Numbered from the stretch's first letter, positions 35,331 to 45,196 are shown. The stretch is 46,161 nt of DNA from JBJHCA01 sp050485785 (GCA_050485785.1 JBJHCA010000018.1:1-46161), one strand, 5' to 3'. The notes: generated from the sequence alone by a model not told the origin. A program made the numbers and translations.

Positions 35331-38300
35331 ATGCCTATTGCCAAAGCATTTTTGGTCTTAATGACCATAAGTGCACCTTTCTTGTCTGTGTTATACGGAC
35401 AAACCGTGGTGCTAACTGAAGATCCTGGTATGCAGGATCTTCAGTTCACTTTGACCGAGAACCGGAGTCTGAACGAATTTGAAGTGCAGCTCCCCCACCC
35501 CGATCAGACCTGGCAAACTTATATGGCACGGGAAGCCGATTTTCTGGATGCAGACCTGCGTGCCAGCCGCCCTGATTATCGCTCATATATCGTACACCAA
35601 CCCGATAACCCGGAGCTGCGGGGACGTATTTCCGTGTCAAGCCTCGGTATCGATGCATTTGTTTACACACCTCAAGGTCCTTTGAGAATTCAAAGACGTC
35701 AAGAGGCCAATGGAGGCGACTACGTGGTGTATATCCGGCATAATCCCTTTGAGCGCCACGTTTTTGAGGGGCATAACTGCGGTATGGATGATTATGAATG
35801 GCTGCTCAAAGATCTTCCCCAACGTGAAGTCATTTCAGATCGCAGTTCAGGTGGAAACCAATTTGGCGATGTACACAGGTCTTTCAGACTGGCTATAGTT
35901 ACTACCGGTCAGTTTTACACGGCTAACGGAGGAAACATGCTCCAGGCCGAAACTGCAGTGCTCAATACCGTAGCCGCCATTAATTCCATTTACGAAAATG
36001 AGCTTTCCCTCTCATTCATTCTGCTTACACCATACATTTATACCGACCCGTATAATGACCCGTTCGTATCCGGCGGAAACCGGGTACATATGGCAGCATC
36101 TGCCATCAACGCTCAATTTCCTACCAGTACTTACGATATCGGACATGTTTTTCACAACAGCATGGCCCAACCTGTGGGTGAAATGCCGGGCGGCGGAGTA
36201 GCTGCCTTGGGCGTTACGTGCTGGAACATCACCCCGCCGGGTTGGAGTGGGCCAGCCAAGGCAGGGGGATGGAGTGGAGCTGTTTCCAATACCAATAATA
36301 ACTGGATTCAGCTTGTTGCCCACGAAATCGGTCATCAGTTTAACGCACACCACACTTTTAACGGTTCAGGCCTGGCCTGTTCCCCTTCCAATCATCATGC
36401 GCCAACTGCCTTTGAAATTGGCAGCGGCTCTACGATTATGGCCTATCAGGGCATTTGTACTGCTCCGCAGAACATCCCGTCACAGGGAACTGCGGATAAC
36501 TATTTTCACGTCAACAGCATCCAGCGGATGCAAGACTACATCCTGACCCATGCCGGCTGTTCACAAAACACGCCAACCAACAATGCCCTGCCTGACGCAC
36601 AGGCCAACCCCTGTGAGCTTATCGCTACTATTCCGGTAAGCACGCCTTTCGAACTGCACGGACAAGCGGTAACCATTGCGGGCACTTCGGCCTCGTACAG
36701 CTGGGAACAATATGATGTTGCCTCGGGTACACAAGGGCTCTTTGGCCCGACAGCAGCAGCCCATACTGCAGCGCCGCTGTTTCGAAGTTACCCGCCATCT
36801 TCTTCTCCGGTACGCAGCTTCCCTTCTGCCAATCTGCTCCTCAGCAACAACCTCAACAGTTCGTTTGAAGCACTGCCAACCGTGGCCCGCACTTTGAACT
36901 TCCGCTATATCGTGAGAAACAATATGCCGGGCGCAGGCGGCATCGACTTTGACGACCTTGCTGTTAATGTCAACTCAGCAGGACCTTTTGTGATCACTTA
37001 TCCCAACGGAGGAGAAAGCATTGATGCATTTAGTCCGCTCAATGTACAATGGAGCGTGAACGGCACTCAGGCTTTTTGCGGTACAGTCAATATTCTGCTC
37101 TCTGTAAACGGAGGACAGTATTTTGAATATGTGCTGGCTACGGGAGTTGCCAACAACGGCTCAGCCAATGTTTCCCTTCCAGCAGGTCTCGGTGACGTGG
37201 CTCAGGCCAGAATTCGCGTTGAATGTGCAACTAATCCATGCGTGGTGTTTTTCACTATTTCTGCCGGCAACTTTTCTATTCAATCACAGGAGTGCTTCCA
37301 TTGCCCTCAGGACGTTGTTGTTGATGCATCATTGGATCAATGCGGTGCCCTTGTTGATCTAACTTCATTCACTGCGGACAGTTGTAATCAAACCGGAGTG
37401 TACAGCATTCCATCCGGATCATTTTTTCAGACGGGAACCACAGAAGTCACTTACACTGTTACCCATCCGTCGGGCAATACCACATCGTGTACCTTTCTGG
37501 TCACCGTTAACGATACGCAAAACCCGACACTCAACTGTGTTAATGCAATTGATGCAATAGCGCCATTCAACTCACCATCGATGTTTGTTGAAGTAACTTT
37601 GACTGCATTCGCCGATAACTGTTCAGGAGTGAGCGTTTCAAACAGCTTCAGCAACGGCGGTGCCAACGCATCGGGCATTTATCCCGTGGGGACAACTACG
37701 GTGGTTTTCACAGCTACAGATGCCTCAGGCAATACAGCTTCATGTATAACCGTAGTTACCGTTGAAGAAGAATCAGAGCCGGTGGTTTGGATAGATGGTG
37801 AGGTTTTCAAAATTTCCGGAGAGCCTTATCCCGAAGTAACCGTAAAACTGCAGGGCGACATTTCTGCCAGTACAACTACTGCTTACAACGGCATATACTT
37901 TTTTGACAATGTTCCGGCCAATGCCGAGGTCAACCTGGAAGCAGAGGTGGATTCTGACCCCAGAGAAGGAATCACAACCCAGGATCTCATCCTGATCAAA
38001 CAACACATTCTGGGAGTTCACTCCTTACCTACTGTATATCACAAAATAGCTGCCGACGTTAACAATAACGGCTACATTGAAGTTGCTGATCTGATCCAGC
38101 TTCGCAGATTGCTGCTTTACTACGATAATGCTTTTGTTGATCCTTATACCGGCGTGGAGAACAACAGAAGCTGGCGATTTGTGATGCCTGGTATCATTGA
38201 CCCGAAACCTTCCAGCCCGGAAGTACCTGCCTTCAGTGAAGTGTATACCCTGTCCGGAATCATCGAAAATATATCCGATGCCAATTGGGTAGCTATTAAG

Positions 38301-39044
38301 GTGGGCGATGTCAATGATCTTTCTACTCCTGAAGAAATGGCCGGCATGAACATCGGACAACAGCGTTCTGCCATGATCCTTTCAGTTCAGGACCTCTACC
38401 TGACTGCCGGTCAGCATTACAGCATCCCGCTTTATACGGCTGATTTCCACAGTATTAACGGGCTGCAAATGCAACTCCTGCTTCAGGATGGAATAAGCCT
38501 GAACAATCTGGAAAGCCCGGAACTCAAAGCATGGGGTTCACATCATTACAATGTGATCATGCAGCAGGGCAATGAATCCCTCCTCGTAAGCTGGAATGAT
38601 GCACAGGGCTGGGAAGGTGCTGAAAACAACCTGTTTGTAATGAATGTATATGCCGTTCAGTCCGGATATCTTAGTAACATGTTGACTATTTCTGATCAGC
38701 TACTCACCAGCGAAGCTTATCACAGCGATGATGGTATTTCAGGGATAGCACTCAACTTTATTCCTGCAGACAATTCTGGTACTGCAGGTGTTGCCGGATT
38801 AACCCTCTATCCCGTTCCGGCCTCTCAGGTGCTCAACATCAGTGCAACAACTGATCATGCTGTCCATGCCGAAATCAGTATTTATAATGTAGCAGGGCAA
38901 AGAGTATATCAGTCCACTCATCAATCCACCGGACAGCAACTCGAAGCCTCTCTCCCTATCCATCAGTTGCCGGCAGGAAACTACCTGCTTCGCCTGGATG
39001 ATGGTGCTGAATCCCGTGTGCAGTCATTTACGGTACATCGTTAA
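35331..39044 (+). CDS. Secreted reprolysin-like zinc metalloprotease with HYR, dockerin-like and T9SS domains
   Basis: 1237 residues. Signal peptide about 1-23. The metzincin domain (about 185-405) has zinc ligands His331, His335 and His341 and the catalytic Glu332 in HEIGHQFNAHHTF. The met-turn is IMAYQGIC with Met370. A beta-sandwich (about 540-645) and two HYR/Ig-like domains (about 650-815, e.g. FTATDASGNTASC) follow. Next come a carboxypeptidase-regulatory-like domain (about 818-875), a dockerin-like pair (about 880-935, DVNNNGYIEVADLIQLRR), a cohesin-like domain (about 1010-1150) and a T9SS type A sorting domain (LYPVPASQVLNI to SFTVHR). It is probably an extracellular protease held on the cell surface. 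It has its own strong promoter. Confidence 0.93.
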   Translation: MPIAKAFLVLMTISAPFLSVLYGQTVVLTEDPGMQDLQFTLTENRSLNEFEVQLPHPDQTWQTYMAREADFLDADLRASRPDYRSYIVHQPDNPELRGRISVSSLGIDAFVYTPQGPLRIQRRQEANGGDYVVYIRHNPFERHVFEGHNCGMDDYEWLLKDLPQREVISDRSSGGNQFGDVHRSFRLAIVTTGQFYTANGGNMLQAETAVLNTVAAINSIYENELSLSFILLTPYIYTDPYNDPFVSGGNRVHMAASAINAQFPTSTYDIGHVFHNSMAQPVGEMPGGGVAALGVTCWNITPPGWSGPAKAGGWSGAVSNTNNNWIQLVAHEIGHQFNAHHTFNGSGLACSPSNHHAPTAFEIGSGSTIMAYQGICTAPQNIPSQGTADNYFHVNSIQRMQDYILTHAGCSQNTPTNNALPDAQANPCELIATIPVSTPFELHGQAVTIAGTSASYSWEQYDVASGTQGLFGPTAAAHTAAPLFRSYPPSSSPVRSFPSANLLLSNNLNSSFEALPTVARTLNFRYIVRNNMPGAGGIDFDDLAVNVNSAGPFVITYPNGGESIDAFSPLNVQWSVNGTQAFCGTVNILLSVNGGQYFEYVLATGVANNGSANVSLPAGLGDVAQARIRVECATNPCVVFFTISAGNFSIQSQECFHCPQDVVVDASLDQCGALVDLTSFTADSCNQTGVYSIPSGSFFQTGTTEVTYTVTHPSGNTTSCTFLVTVNDTQNPTLNCVNAIDAIAPFNSPSMFVEVTLTAFADNCSGVSVSNSFSNGGANASGIYPVGTTTVVFTATDASGNTASCITVVTVEEESEPVVWIDGEVFKISGEPYPEVTVKLQGDISASTTTAYNGIYFFDNVPANAEVNLEAEVDSDPREGITTQDLILIKQHILGVHSLPTVYHKIAADVNNNGYIEVADLIQLRRLLLYYDNAFVDPYTGVENNRSWRFVMPGIIDPKPSSPEVPAFSEVYTLSGIIENISDANWVAIKVGDVNDLSTPEEMAGMNIGQQRSAMILSVQDLYLTAGQHYSIPLYTADFHSINGLQMQLLLQDGISLNNLESPELKAWGSHHYNVIMQQGNESLLVSWNDAQGWEGAENNLFVMNVYAVQSGYLSNMLTISDQLLTSEAYHSDDGISGIALNFIPADNSGTAGVAGLTLYPVPASQVLNISATTDHAVHAEISIYNVAGQRVYQSTHQSTGQQLEASLPIHQLPAGNYLLRLDDGAESRVQSFTVHR

Positions 39045-39341
39045 CTATCTGCATAGCCTATACCTTCAAAAAGAACATCGCACTCAAACTTAAAGCAAGC
39101 AGGAAATGGTAATAATTTTCATGCTTCGCTCTTCCCTTTTTGGCCTGCTGCCATGGTATTGGAGGAATCATTTCGTCTGGCTCGCCATGGTTGCTTCTTC
39201 AGCTTATACAACTTAAAGGATTTCTTCTGAGACGGAACGCAAAGTCTTCCCCAACCCGGAAAAGATGCTGAAATAATTTTCATGAGAAAAATGTCGTGTA
39301 CCCGGTTAAAAAAGCTTATTTTGTAAGTTCGGTAAAATCCC
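39045..39341 (+). other. Intergenic region between two T9SS genes
   Basis: 297 bp between co-directional surface-protein genes. I see no hairpin with a T-tract, no good TAnnTTTG promoter (only TATTTTG near 39315, one base short) and no coding region. The downstream gene may be read from the upstream promoter or from an unrecognised one. Confidence 0.35.
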
Positions 39342-42300
39342 ATGGCTGTCATGCGAAATTTCTTGTGGATAGTTCTCTGCAGTTGTATTCTCCAAACGGG
39401 TTCTTTGTTGGCACAAATGAACTTTACACTGGTTGGCACACTGGACTACCCATTGCCGGTGAGTGACATCTGGGGCTATACAGCAACCGGAACAGACACT
39501 GTAGAGTATGCACTGATGGGAATTTTTAATGGCACTGCAGTTATCAGTCTGCTTGATCCTGCAGAACCCACACAGACAGCTTTCATCCCGGGGCCGCATT
39601 CACTTTGGCGCGATGTCAAAACCTTTGGCAGCAGAGCATATGTTTCCAACGAGACCGGAAACGGTATTGCCATTATCAACCTGAGTGCACTTCCCTCGGG
39701 CAGTGTGATTCATCACTATGTTACACCTGTGGTACCGGGACTCGGCCAGATCACAACGGCTCACAACCTCTGGATTGACGAGCTGGGATATCTCTATGTA
39801 GCAGGTTCTAATCTCAACAGCGGCGGGGTGATAATTTTTGATGTTTTCACCCAGCCGGATACCCCGGTTTATGTGGGAATGGGACCACCGGTATACTCAC
39901 ACGATGTGTATGCCAGGGGCAATGTGATGTACAGCGCTGATATTTACCAGGGTTACTTCAGTGTGTATGACATAACCCAGCGCAGCAGTCCTTACTTACT
40001 CAATATTCAGAGTACCGACTACCTGTTTACTCATAATGTATGGCTCTCGGATAACGGCAATACACTTTTTACCACCGATGAACTGGCTAATGCGCCGGTG
40101 GGCATTTTTGATGTTTCTGACCCGTTCAATATTGTGAGGTTAGGAGCATTCCGTCCTTCAGGTAGTTTGGGTCAGGGAGTTATTCCGCATAATGCTCATG
40201 TAGATAATGACTTTGTAGTCATCTCATACTACACAGACGGAGTGGTGGTTTTTGACGGAAAACGTCCTCATAATCCGGTAGAGGTCGGCGTTTACGATAC
40301 TTACCCCGGGCCATCCGGAGGGTTTAACGGAGCATGGGGAGCCTTTCCTTTTTTGCCCTCCGGACTAGTATTGGCGAGTGATATGCAATCGGGCTTGTTT
40401 GTACTGGAACCTTACTATCAGCGGGCATGCTGGATCGAAGGCAAAATTACGGATGCCCAAACCGGTCAACCACTCCATGCAGCAACCGTAACTATCGATT
40501 CCGTCAATGTGGAGACTTCCAGCAACCTGTTCGGTGATTATGCTACCGGATATGCTTTTGCCGGAAATTATACGCTGAATGTTGCCCTGCCCGGCTATGA
40601 CACATTCAGCATTGCCGTACAATTGACGAATGATTCACTGGTAATCCTGGACATTGAACTGGTGCCTGTGCAGTGCAGTGTTGAAATCACCTGCCCTGTT
40701 CCCTTGCTTTACTATTTCACCGACAGCGGTTATTGCCATAAATCACTGATTTTTGAGGCTTTACCCTCAGGAAATTGCGCTCTTTTGACAATGCAGTACA
40801 CCATTAATAACAATCCTGTTTCATTTCCTCATATATTCCCATTGGGTTTATCAACCGTAAATGCACAGGTTACCGACGTAGACAGTAATACAACTGGATG
40901 TTCATTCAATGTGTTTGTCATTGATCAGGAACCTCCGTTTATTGATTGTCCGCAGGATACCACGCTTGTGCTGACCGAAGGAGATTTTGCCGTTTATGTT
41001 GAATTGCCTGCAGCACTCTATAGTGATAACTGCTCATCTGTATTTGTGAACAACAGCTTTAATGCTCAGGGTGATGATGCATCGGGATTTTACCCTCCCG
41101 GCATTCATACTGTTCATTTTATTGCCACCGATGGAAGCGGGAACAACGCAGGTTGCTCTACCACTGTTATCATACTTCCTTCTCTGAACCTGAATTGCAT
41201 TGATTCGGTAACAGGGTTTCTGTTGCCCGATACTTGTTCCGCTTTGGTAGATGTGCCGGTTCCGCTGATTTCCGGTGGGATAGCTCCATATCAGATAGAG
41301 AATAACATTTTCCCCGGGCAACAGGACGCTTCAGGATATTATCCACCGGGTGAAACCATAATAACCTATACAGTTACGGACAACGCCGGGAACCATGCAA
41401 CCTGCAGCACTATCCTGTATGTAAGCGACACCCTGCTCAGGCCTCTGATTTGCCTGCCTGATACCATCTTGTACAATGATCCCGGATTATGTGGTGCTAC
41501 AGTGGAATTTGAAGTAGAACAGGAAACGGGATGCTATGCCCAAATCTCAATCTGGCCAGAGTCAGGCTCAATATTCCCGCTAGGGTCAGAACCGGTAAGT
41601 ATAATTGCCACCGGTTGGGGCGGCATTACAGATTCCTGCACATTTACGGTGACCGTACTGGATACTGAAGCTCCCTGGATTGATTGTCCGCCTGACACCA
41701 TTGTTTACATTGGTTTTCACGAACCGGGCACCGTGTTAAGCTTACCTTCGGCTACAGCATCAGATAACTGCAACTTTGTGGATATCAGCAACAGCTTTTC
41801 CGGTGCATCGCCCCATGTTTCAGGCTTTTTCAGTACAGGACTTACGCAAATATTCTTCCAGGCTTCAGACAATGCACAGAACATCTCATTCTGCAACACG
41901 CAGGTTTGGGTGATACCAGACTCTACGGTGCCGACCTACACCCTTTCGGGCCAGATAAAAACATCAGCCGGCACTCCTCTGCCTTCAGCCAAAGTGATCA
42001 TCACCGGATCTGCGGATACTTTATTGTGGACTGATAGCATGGGTACATTTGTACTGGATGAAGTCTATCACGGAGCATCGCTAAACTTTGAGGCTTTATT
42101 AGATGCGGAGCCGCTGTGGGGCATTACTACTTACGACATTGTCATGATTCAGAATCACATTCTGAATGTAGCTCAACTCCCCGGCCCTTATGCAAAAATT
42201 GCCGCTGACGTCAACAGCAACGGCATCATTGAGGTAGGTGATATGGTACAGCTAAGACGTTTACTGCTGATGTATGATTCCACATTTACAGATCCGTTCT

Positions 42301-43238
42301 CCGGACTTCCCAATAACACCAGCTGGCGGTTTCCATTGCCCGGACTGACAGATTCTTCGCCAGGGAGCCCGTTAGTACCCGTATTTGAAGAACAATATCA
42401 AATCATTCCCGTACAGGCCAGTGTGGCTGATCTGAACTTTGTAGCCGTAAAAATCGGTGATATCGATCAGTCTGCATTATTGGATATGACAACCGATGAA
42501 AGCAGCCTCTATCGTCATCCTCCAGTAGTATGGAATGTCAAACACCTTCCAATCGATGGAACAAAAATCCCCAATAATGAAAGCATTAATATACTGGAAA
42601 ACAATGACCAGAGACATAAAATAATGTTTGCCTCTGCATCAGATCTCAACGCTTATGGCTTTCAAATTGCACTAGGACCGCTACCGGAAAGCATCCTTGA
42701 ACTCAGTGTAACATCTTCACTTCCGGGTTGGTCTTCAGGTAATTATCATCATTTTCAAGGTGAAAAGAACTACCTGCTGATCAGTTTTAATTATGCCAAT
42801 ACAATAATCCGGGCTGGTGAACCGGTGTTTGAAATCAGTTTTTCCGGATCAGGTACGGTTTGTGTTAGTGATTGGATGATCACGAACAATAAGAAATTGG
42901 TTGCAGAAATTTATTTCTCCTCCGGTGGGGCAGCTGATGTTCTCCTTGTTCCAAATCAAAATTCAGGGCAAAACAATCCTGCTCAAGCCATTTTATACCC
43001 CAATCCTGCCACCAATCATATTTACCTGCATTACACCTGGCCTATAGAAGAACAGATCATATTCGAGATTCACAACGCAACCGGCAGTTTGGTTCTCCGC
43101 GAAAAATGGATGCACACAGAGCCATTGAATTTGCGTGTAACGGATACTTCAAGTTTGTTGCCCGGTATGTACTATGGAACACTCAGAGGATATCGTCAGG
43201 CCTTATATATGCCCCTTTTCATCATTGCTGACCGCTAA
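39342..43238 (+). CDS. Choice-of-anchor-B/HYR/dockerin-like T9SS surface protein (1298 aa)
   Basis: Signal peptide in the first 25 residues; the ATG at 39351 (MRNFLWIVLCSCILQTGSLLAQ) is an equally good start. Residues about 25-360 are a choice-of-anchor-B beta-propeller built from LVIVD-type repeats (VISLLDPAEPTQTAFIPG, RDVKTFGSRAYVSNE, AHNLWIDELGYLYVAG). About 365-440 is a carboxypeptidase-regulatory-like domain. About 445-865 comprises roughly five HYR-like beta domains (FIATDGSGNNAGC, YTVTDNAGNHATC). About 870-935 is a second regulatory-like domain. About 935-985 is the dockerin-like pair (DVNSNGIIEVGDMVQLRR), followed by a cohesin-like region and a T9SS type A sorting domain (LYPNPATNHIYL). 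It is probably a surface adhesin or scaffold. No catalytic site seen. Confidence 0.92.
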   Translation: MAVMRNFLWIVLCSCILQTGSLLAQMNFTLVGTLDYPLPVSDIWGYTATGTDTVEYALMGIFNGTAVISLLDPAEPTQTAFIPGPHSLWRDVKTFGSRAYVSNETGNGIAIINLSALPSGSVIHHYVTPVVPGLGQITTAHNLWIDELGYLYVAGSNLNSGGVIIFDVFTQPDTPVYVGMGPPVYSHDVYARGNVMYSADIYQGYFSVYDITQRSSPYLLNIQSTDYLFTHNVWLSDNGNTLFTTDELANAPVGIFDVSDPFNIVRLGAFRPSGSLGQGVIPHNAHVDNDFVVISYYTDGVVVFDGKRPHNPVEVGVYDTYPGPSGGFNGAWGAFPFLPSGLVLASDMQSGLFVLEPYYQRACWIEGKITDAQTGQPLHAATVTIDSVNVETSSNLFGDYATGYAFAGNYTLNVALPGYDTFSIAVQLTNDSLVILDIELVPVQCSVEITCPVPLLYYFTDSGYCHKSLIFEALPSGNCALLTMQYTINNNPVSFPHIFPLGLSTVNAQVTDVDSNTTGCSFNVFVIDQEPPFIDCPQDTTLVLTEGDFAVYVELPAALYSDNCSSVFVNNSFNAQGDDASGFYPPGIHTVHFIATDGSGNNAGCSTTVIILPSLNLNCIDSVTGFLLPDTCSALVDVPVPLISGGIAPYQIENNIFPGQQDASGYYPPGETIITYTVTDNAGNHATCSTILYVSDTLLRPLICLPDTILYNDPGLCGATVEFEVEQETGCYAQISIWPESGSIFPLGSEPVSIIATGWGGITDSCTFTVTVLDTEAPWIDCPPDTIVYIGFHEPGTVLSLPSATASDNCNFVDISNSFSGASPHVSGFFSTGLTQIFFQASDNAQNISFCNTQVWVIPDSTVPTYTLSGQIKTSAGTPLPSAKVIITGSADTLLWTDSMGTFVLDEVYHGASLNFEALLDAEPLWGITTYDIVMIQNHILNVAQLPGPYAKIAADVNSNGIIEVGDMVQLRRLLLMYDSTFTDPFSGLPNNTSWRFPLPGLTDSSPGSPLVPVFEEQYQIIPVQASVADLNFVAVKIGDIDQSALLDMTTDESSLYRHPPVVWNVKHLPIDGTKIPNNESINILENNDQRHKIMFASASDLNAYGFQIALGPLPESILELSVTSSLPGWSSGNYHHFQGEKNYLLISFNYANTIIRAGEPVFEISFSGSGTVCVSDWMITNNKKLVAEIYFSSGGAADVLLVPNQNSGQNNPAQAILYPNPATNHIYLHYTWPIEEQIIFEIHNATGSLVLREKWMHTEPLNLRVTDTSSLLPGMYYGTLRGYRQALYMPLFIIADR

Positions 43239-43558
43239 CCGCAGTTTGGCCATGTGGATGATTTTTATTATATCTCTTTGTTTTTTGCTGTGACCTTCTT
43301 TTGGCTGATATAGTTTTCAGAATGAGCTCGTTTTGTTTCTTAGCTTTCCCTGGACATTGCGTTTGAAACACCAGACACAGTCCGTTCTATCAGCAGTTTT
43401 GCTAAGGGAATCATGAGTCACGCTGACTACTTTGAGTTTGTTTGTCAATTCTCTGCAGCATAGGCTCAGCTTAAGATTGACCATAACGATTTTTTTTGTA
43501 TCTTTGCATTTTAAAACTTAACATAGTTTCACCTAAGCTGAAATATTTGTTGACAATT
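43239..43558 (+). other. Intergenic region before the GNAT gene
   Basis: 320 bp. It contains one copy of the 13-mer ATATCTCTTTGTT (43270-43282) soon after the preceding stop codon and the GNAT promoter at its end. Nothing else was recognised in it. Confidence 0.4.
43477..43506 (+). promoter_or_regulatory. Bacteroidota-type promoter of the GNAT-racemase pair
   Basis: TTG at 43477-43479, a 19-bp spacer and TATCTTTG at 43499-43506. Transcription would begin near 43513, downstream of the open-frame start at 43496, so the real start codon must be later (ATG 43559). Confidence 0.65.
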
Positions 43559-44008
43559 ATGGATATAAATTATCAAAACATTCTTGAGCCTGCGAAAATT
43601 TCTTCAGAGCTTTACCATCATATTACTGATTTCTTATACGATCACCTCGACCAGTACGGCGACACCCGCGAGGCTATAAGCAAGTGTCTTGATTATGCCA
43701 TGGGTAAAAACCAGCGTCCTGGAGGAGCCGTATTCCTGGCACTGGAACACGAAAAGATCATTGGGGCAGTTATCACCAATAAAACCGGCATGGAAGGCTA
43801 TATTCCTGAAAACATACTGGTTTACATAGCTATGCATGGTGATTACAGGGGTAAAGGAATTGGAAAAACGCTCATGCAAAACACCATGAGCCATGTACCC
43901 GGTGATATTGCCCTGCATGTGGAACCGGAAAATCCGGCTGTTCACCTGTACAGAAAAATGGGATTTACCAGTAAGTACCTGGAAATGAGATTTCACAGGG
44001 CAAAATGA
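43559..44008 (+). CDS. GNAT-family N-acetyltransferase
   Basis: 149 residues from ATG 43559 (MDINYQNILEPAKISSELYHHITDF). Acetyl-CoA binding is shown by GDYRGKGIGKTLMQNT (motif A, R-G-x-G-I-G) and the C-terminal ALHVEPENPAVHLYRKMGF (motif B), a RimI-like arrangement. Cytosolic. The substrate is unknown. It is followed after 79 bp by the racemase-like gene with no promoter of the usual type between, so the two are probably co-transcribed. An amino-acid substrate related to the racemase is a reasonable guess. Confidence 0.85.
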   Translation: MDINYQNILEPAKISSELYHHITDFLYDHLDQYGDTREAISKCLDYAMGKNQRPGGAVFLALEHEKIIGAVITNKTGMEGYIPENILVYIAMHGDYRGKGIGKTLMQNTMSHVPGDIALHVEPENPAVHLYRKMGFTSKYLEMRFHRAK

Positions 44009-44087
44009 TTATTTTAGGATCACCAAAAAGCCTGAGAATCTGAACTGACAATCCGATTGGCAGGATCAGGCACCTCAAAACACACTT

Positions 44088-45176
44088 ATGGCTTATCTCA
44101 CACTGGATAAGGATGTGATTGCCAACAATTACAGGCAATTGGATAAACTGTTCTCAGAACACCGTATTCACTGGTCAGTAGTCACTAAACTACTCTGCGG
44201 CCACAAGGAATACAATGAGCTCATTCTTGAACTGGGTGCCCGCGAGTTTTGCGATGCCAGGATCAGCAATCTCAAACTCATCAAGGAACTGGATCCAACT
44301 GTCCAGACTATCTATATCAAACCACCGGCAAAACTCAGCATTCCCGATATCATCCGCTATGCTGATGTCAGTTTTAACACCGAGTATGTAACCCTCAAAT
44401 GGCTGTCAGATGAAGCCGTAAAGCAAAACAAAACCCACAAAGCACTGATAATGATTGAGCTGGGTGATCTTCGGGAGGGTATAATGGGTGATCATCTGGT
44501 TGATTTCTATGAAAAAGTTTTTAATTTGCCCAATATTCAGGTTGTAGGCATCGGTGCCAACCTTAACTGTATGTTTGGCGTAATGCCTTCAGCGGATAAA
44601 CTGATACAGCTATCACTGTACAAACGATTGATAGAAGCCACATTTAACCATTACATTCCCTGGGTAAGCGGCGGAACCAGTGTGGTGATCCCGCTATTGC
44701 TGAACCATGAATTGCCCGCAGGAATCAATCATTTCAGGGTGGGGGAATCATTGTTCTACGGCAATAATATAACCACAGGTGAAATTCTGCCGGGCTTTAA
44801 AGGGAACAGCATGGTCCTCTATGCTGAAATCATCGAGATTACCAAAAAGCCCATGATCCCTACAGGCGAAATGGAAGCCAATCCTTCAGGAGAACTTTTT
44901 ATTCCTGATGACGATCAGCGAGGTAAGGAAAGTTTCCGTGCAATTATTGACCTGGGCAAACTGGATGCATTACCACAATTCCTTCATCCTGAAGATCCTG
45001 ATATTGGAATTTCCGGGGCCAGCTCTGATATGATCGTGTTGGAACTGGGCAACAATGAAAAACAATATAAGGTAGGTGACCGCATCAGTTTCAGGCTCGA
45101 TTACATGGGAGCACTCGGATTAATGAGCTCAGATTATATTGGAAAGAAAGTTACCGGAAAATCGCTTGATATTTAG
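44088..45176 (+). CDS. Alanine/ornithine-racemase-family PLP enzyme
   Basis: 362 residues of the fold-type III PLP family. The TIM-barrel begins with the PLP lysine in WSVVTKLLCG (about residue 28). MIELGDLREGIMG is typical of the ornithine-racemase/YhfX-type group, more than of classical Alr. VVGIGANLNCMFGV, VSGGTSVV (phosphate binding) and HFRVGESLFYG follow, and the C-terminal beta domain has the GALGLMSSDYIG tail. The substrate may be alanine, ornithine or another amino acid; I would not name it alr. The rpsP promoter lies within the last codons of this gene. Confidence 0.85.
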   Translation: MAYLTLDKDVIANNYRQLDKLFSEHRIHWSVVTKLLCGHKEYNELILELGAREFCDARISNLKLIKELDPTVQTIYIKPPAKLSIPDIIRYADVSFNTEYVTLKWLSDEAVKQNKTHKALIMIELGDLREGIMGDHLVDFYEKVFNLPNIQVVGIGANLNCMFGVMPSADKLIQLSLYKRLIEATFNHYIPWVSGGTSVVIPLLLNHELPAGINHFRVGESLFYGNNITTGEILPGFKGNSMVLYAEIIEITKKPMIPTGEMEANPSGELFIPDDDQRGKESFRAIIDLGKLDALPQFLHPEDPDIGISGASSDMIVLELGNNEKQYKVGDRISFRLDYMGALGLMSSDYIGKKVTGKSLDI

Positions 45177-45196
45177 AAAATAAAAAATTACCTTTG
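45166..45196 (+). promoter_or_regulatory. Bacteroidota-type promoter of rpsP
   Basis: TTG at 45166-45168 (inside the last codons of the racemase gene), a 20-bp spacer and TACCTTTG at 45189-45196. The leader to ATG 45269 would be about 65 nt. Confidence 0.65.

Noticed and set aside
44088..45176. Classical alanine racemase (alr)
   Set aside because: The lysine context VTKLLCG and the MIELGDLREGIMG segment fit the alanine/ornithine-racemase-like group better than Alr.
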